A DNA stretch of 6,932 bases from Gammaproteobacteria bacterium (GTDB lineage: Bacteria > Pseudomonadota > Gammaproteobacteria > Arenicellales > JAOTYS01): NCBI GenBank assembly GCA_029861795.1, contig JAOTYS010000250.1:1-6932 (forward strand), read 5' to 3'. Position 1 is the first letter of the stretch, and each line of letters opens with the position of its first letter. Below are positions 6,579 to 6,932 of this stretch, piece after piece. Both the position numbers and the translations under genes were made by a program. The notes beneath the pieces are model-generated. The model had not been told where the DNA came from and ran no database searches. It saw only the letters and a list, made by a program, of their open reading frames with translations.

Positions 6579-6767
6579 ACGCAGAAGACACCTTTAAGTG
6601 AGAATTGATTGTATCGGTCTACGGGGAGTAGATCGTGCTTTCATGCAGATACGAACCATAAAGCTGTTTCGTTGATAATAGCAGAAGCGGTGATAATCTG
6701 CGGAGCCGGGAGCTCGGTATAACTTCCATGGTTGCGCAGGCGCGATAAAAATGATAACCACTGGATA
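6579..6767. promoter_or_regulatory. Divergent intergenic region between sixA and the PPK2-like gene
   Basis: This 189-bp region should hold the start signals for both directions. GATAA occurs five times on the plus strand, at 6674, 6692, 6744, 6753 and 6764, the last running into the PPK2 ATG. TGATAAT is repeated exactly at 6673 and 6691, 18 bp apart. Possible -10 hexamers (TATAAC at 6718-6723 plus, TACAAT at 6613-6608 minus) lack good -35 partners, so no promoter is assigned. A minus-strand frame at 6641-6865 overlaps the PPK2 start and looks like a shadow. Confidence 0.45.
6615..6635. repeat. Imperfect dyad upstream of sixA
   Basis: TCTAC at 6618-6622 and GTAGA at 6628-6632 form a perfect 5-bp inverted repeat around GGGGA. 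With one G-T position, pairing extends outward to C6615-G6635, a 21-bp imperfect dyad. It lies 37-57 bp upstream of the sixA ATG, where it could be an operator or a hairpin in the sixA leader. No known regulator site is recognised. Confidence 0.3.
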
Positions 6768-6932
6768 ATGTTCTCTGCGATTGAAACCCGGGAGCTGGTG
6801 CCGTTCGATGGGTCCTTTAGAGTGGCCGATGCCCCCACTGCACCACCGCGCGGCAATCGGGGCAAGAAGCAGAATAAGGCAAGGCTGGAAGCATCGACTG
6901 AGGAGCTAGATGAATTACAGCGGGTACTCTAC
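6768..6932 (+). CDS. ppk2: PPK2-family polyphosphate kinase, N-terminal fragment, runs off right edge
   Basis: PPK2 enzymes use polyphosphate to phosphorylate nucleoside mono- or diphosphates, or run the reverse reaction. Only 55 codons are present, open to the last base. The product starts MFSAIETRELVPFDGSF and reads on through DAPTAPPRGNRGKKQNKARL to EELDELQRVLY. A basic linker followed by a helix ending in ELQ-x-LY is what I recall just before the Walker A region of PPK2 proteins; the Walker motifs lie beyond the window, so family and subclass (AMP- or ADP/GDP-using) cannot be confirmed. An in-frame TAA at 6720-6722 bounds the frame; ATG 6768 is preferred over TTG 6732. No Shine-Dalgarno is visible. 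A five-codon frame MITTG (from 6751) ends in a TAA that shares its last A with this ATG. The polyP-gene context supports the call. Confidence 0.72.
   Translation, partial: MFSAIETRELVPFDGSFRVADAPTAPPRGNRGKKQNKARLEASTEELDELQRVLY

Noticed and set aside
6641..6865. 74-codon minus-strand frame across the sixA-PPK2 intergenic region
   Set aside because: It overlaps the recognisable PPK2-like N-terminus on the other strand, has no family-like sequence and no ribosome site that I can see.

Overview
The window is most likely chromosomal DNA of a gammaproteobacterium. PPK1, PPX and SixA resemble, from memory of the families, Pseudomonas/Chromatiales-type proteins. The large 2-oxoacid:ferredoxin oxidoreductase at the left edge is the long single-chain form common in proteobacteria. 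The genus cannot be fixed from the sequence alone.

Layout. (1) Positions 1-1935, minus strand: N-terminal 645 codons of an indolepyruvate/2-oxoacid:ferredoxin oxidoreductase that runs off the left edge. (2) 1936-2395: a 460-bp divergent intergenic region with a good sigma70-like promoter facing the oxidoreductase, a TATAAT facing ppk, small dyads and a possible 42-codon leader ORF. (3) 2396-4535, plus strand: ppk (PPK1), with every catalytic residue present but split by a one-base frameshift at about 3020-3023. (4) 4564-6060, minus strand: ppx (exopolyphosphatase), convergent with ppk across a 28-bp gap. (5) 6057-6578, minus strand: sixA (phosphohistidine phosphatase), overlapping the ppx start by 4 bp (ATGA), so sixA-ppx is an operon. 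(6) 6579-6767: a 189-bp divergent region with repeated GATAA motifs and a dyad. (7) 6768-6932, plus strand: the first 55 codons of what looks like a PPK2-family polyphosphate kinase, running off the right edge.

Taken together, 2396-6932 is a compact polyphosphate-metabolism cluster. PPK1 makes polyP from ATP. PPX hydrolyses it to phosphate. A PPK2-family enzyme would transfer polyP phosphates to nucleotides. A histidine-phosphate phosphatase is co-transcribed with ppx. The oxidoreductase is a separate, divergently transcribed metabolic gene.

The most notable observation is the disrupted ppk. The two halves, joined by skipping one base at a CCC-T quadruplet, give a full-length 712-residue PPK1 with family-typical spacing of active-site residues. 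A sequencing or assembly indel, a recent natural mutation and +1 programmed frameshifting are all possible; the first two are simplest. I see no tRNA, rRNA, CRISPR array, insertion sequence or phage gene, and no clearly novel system.
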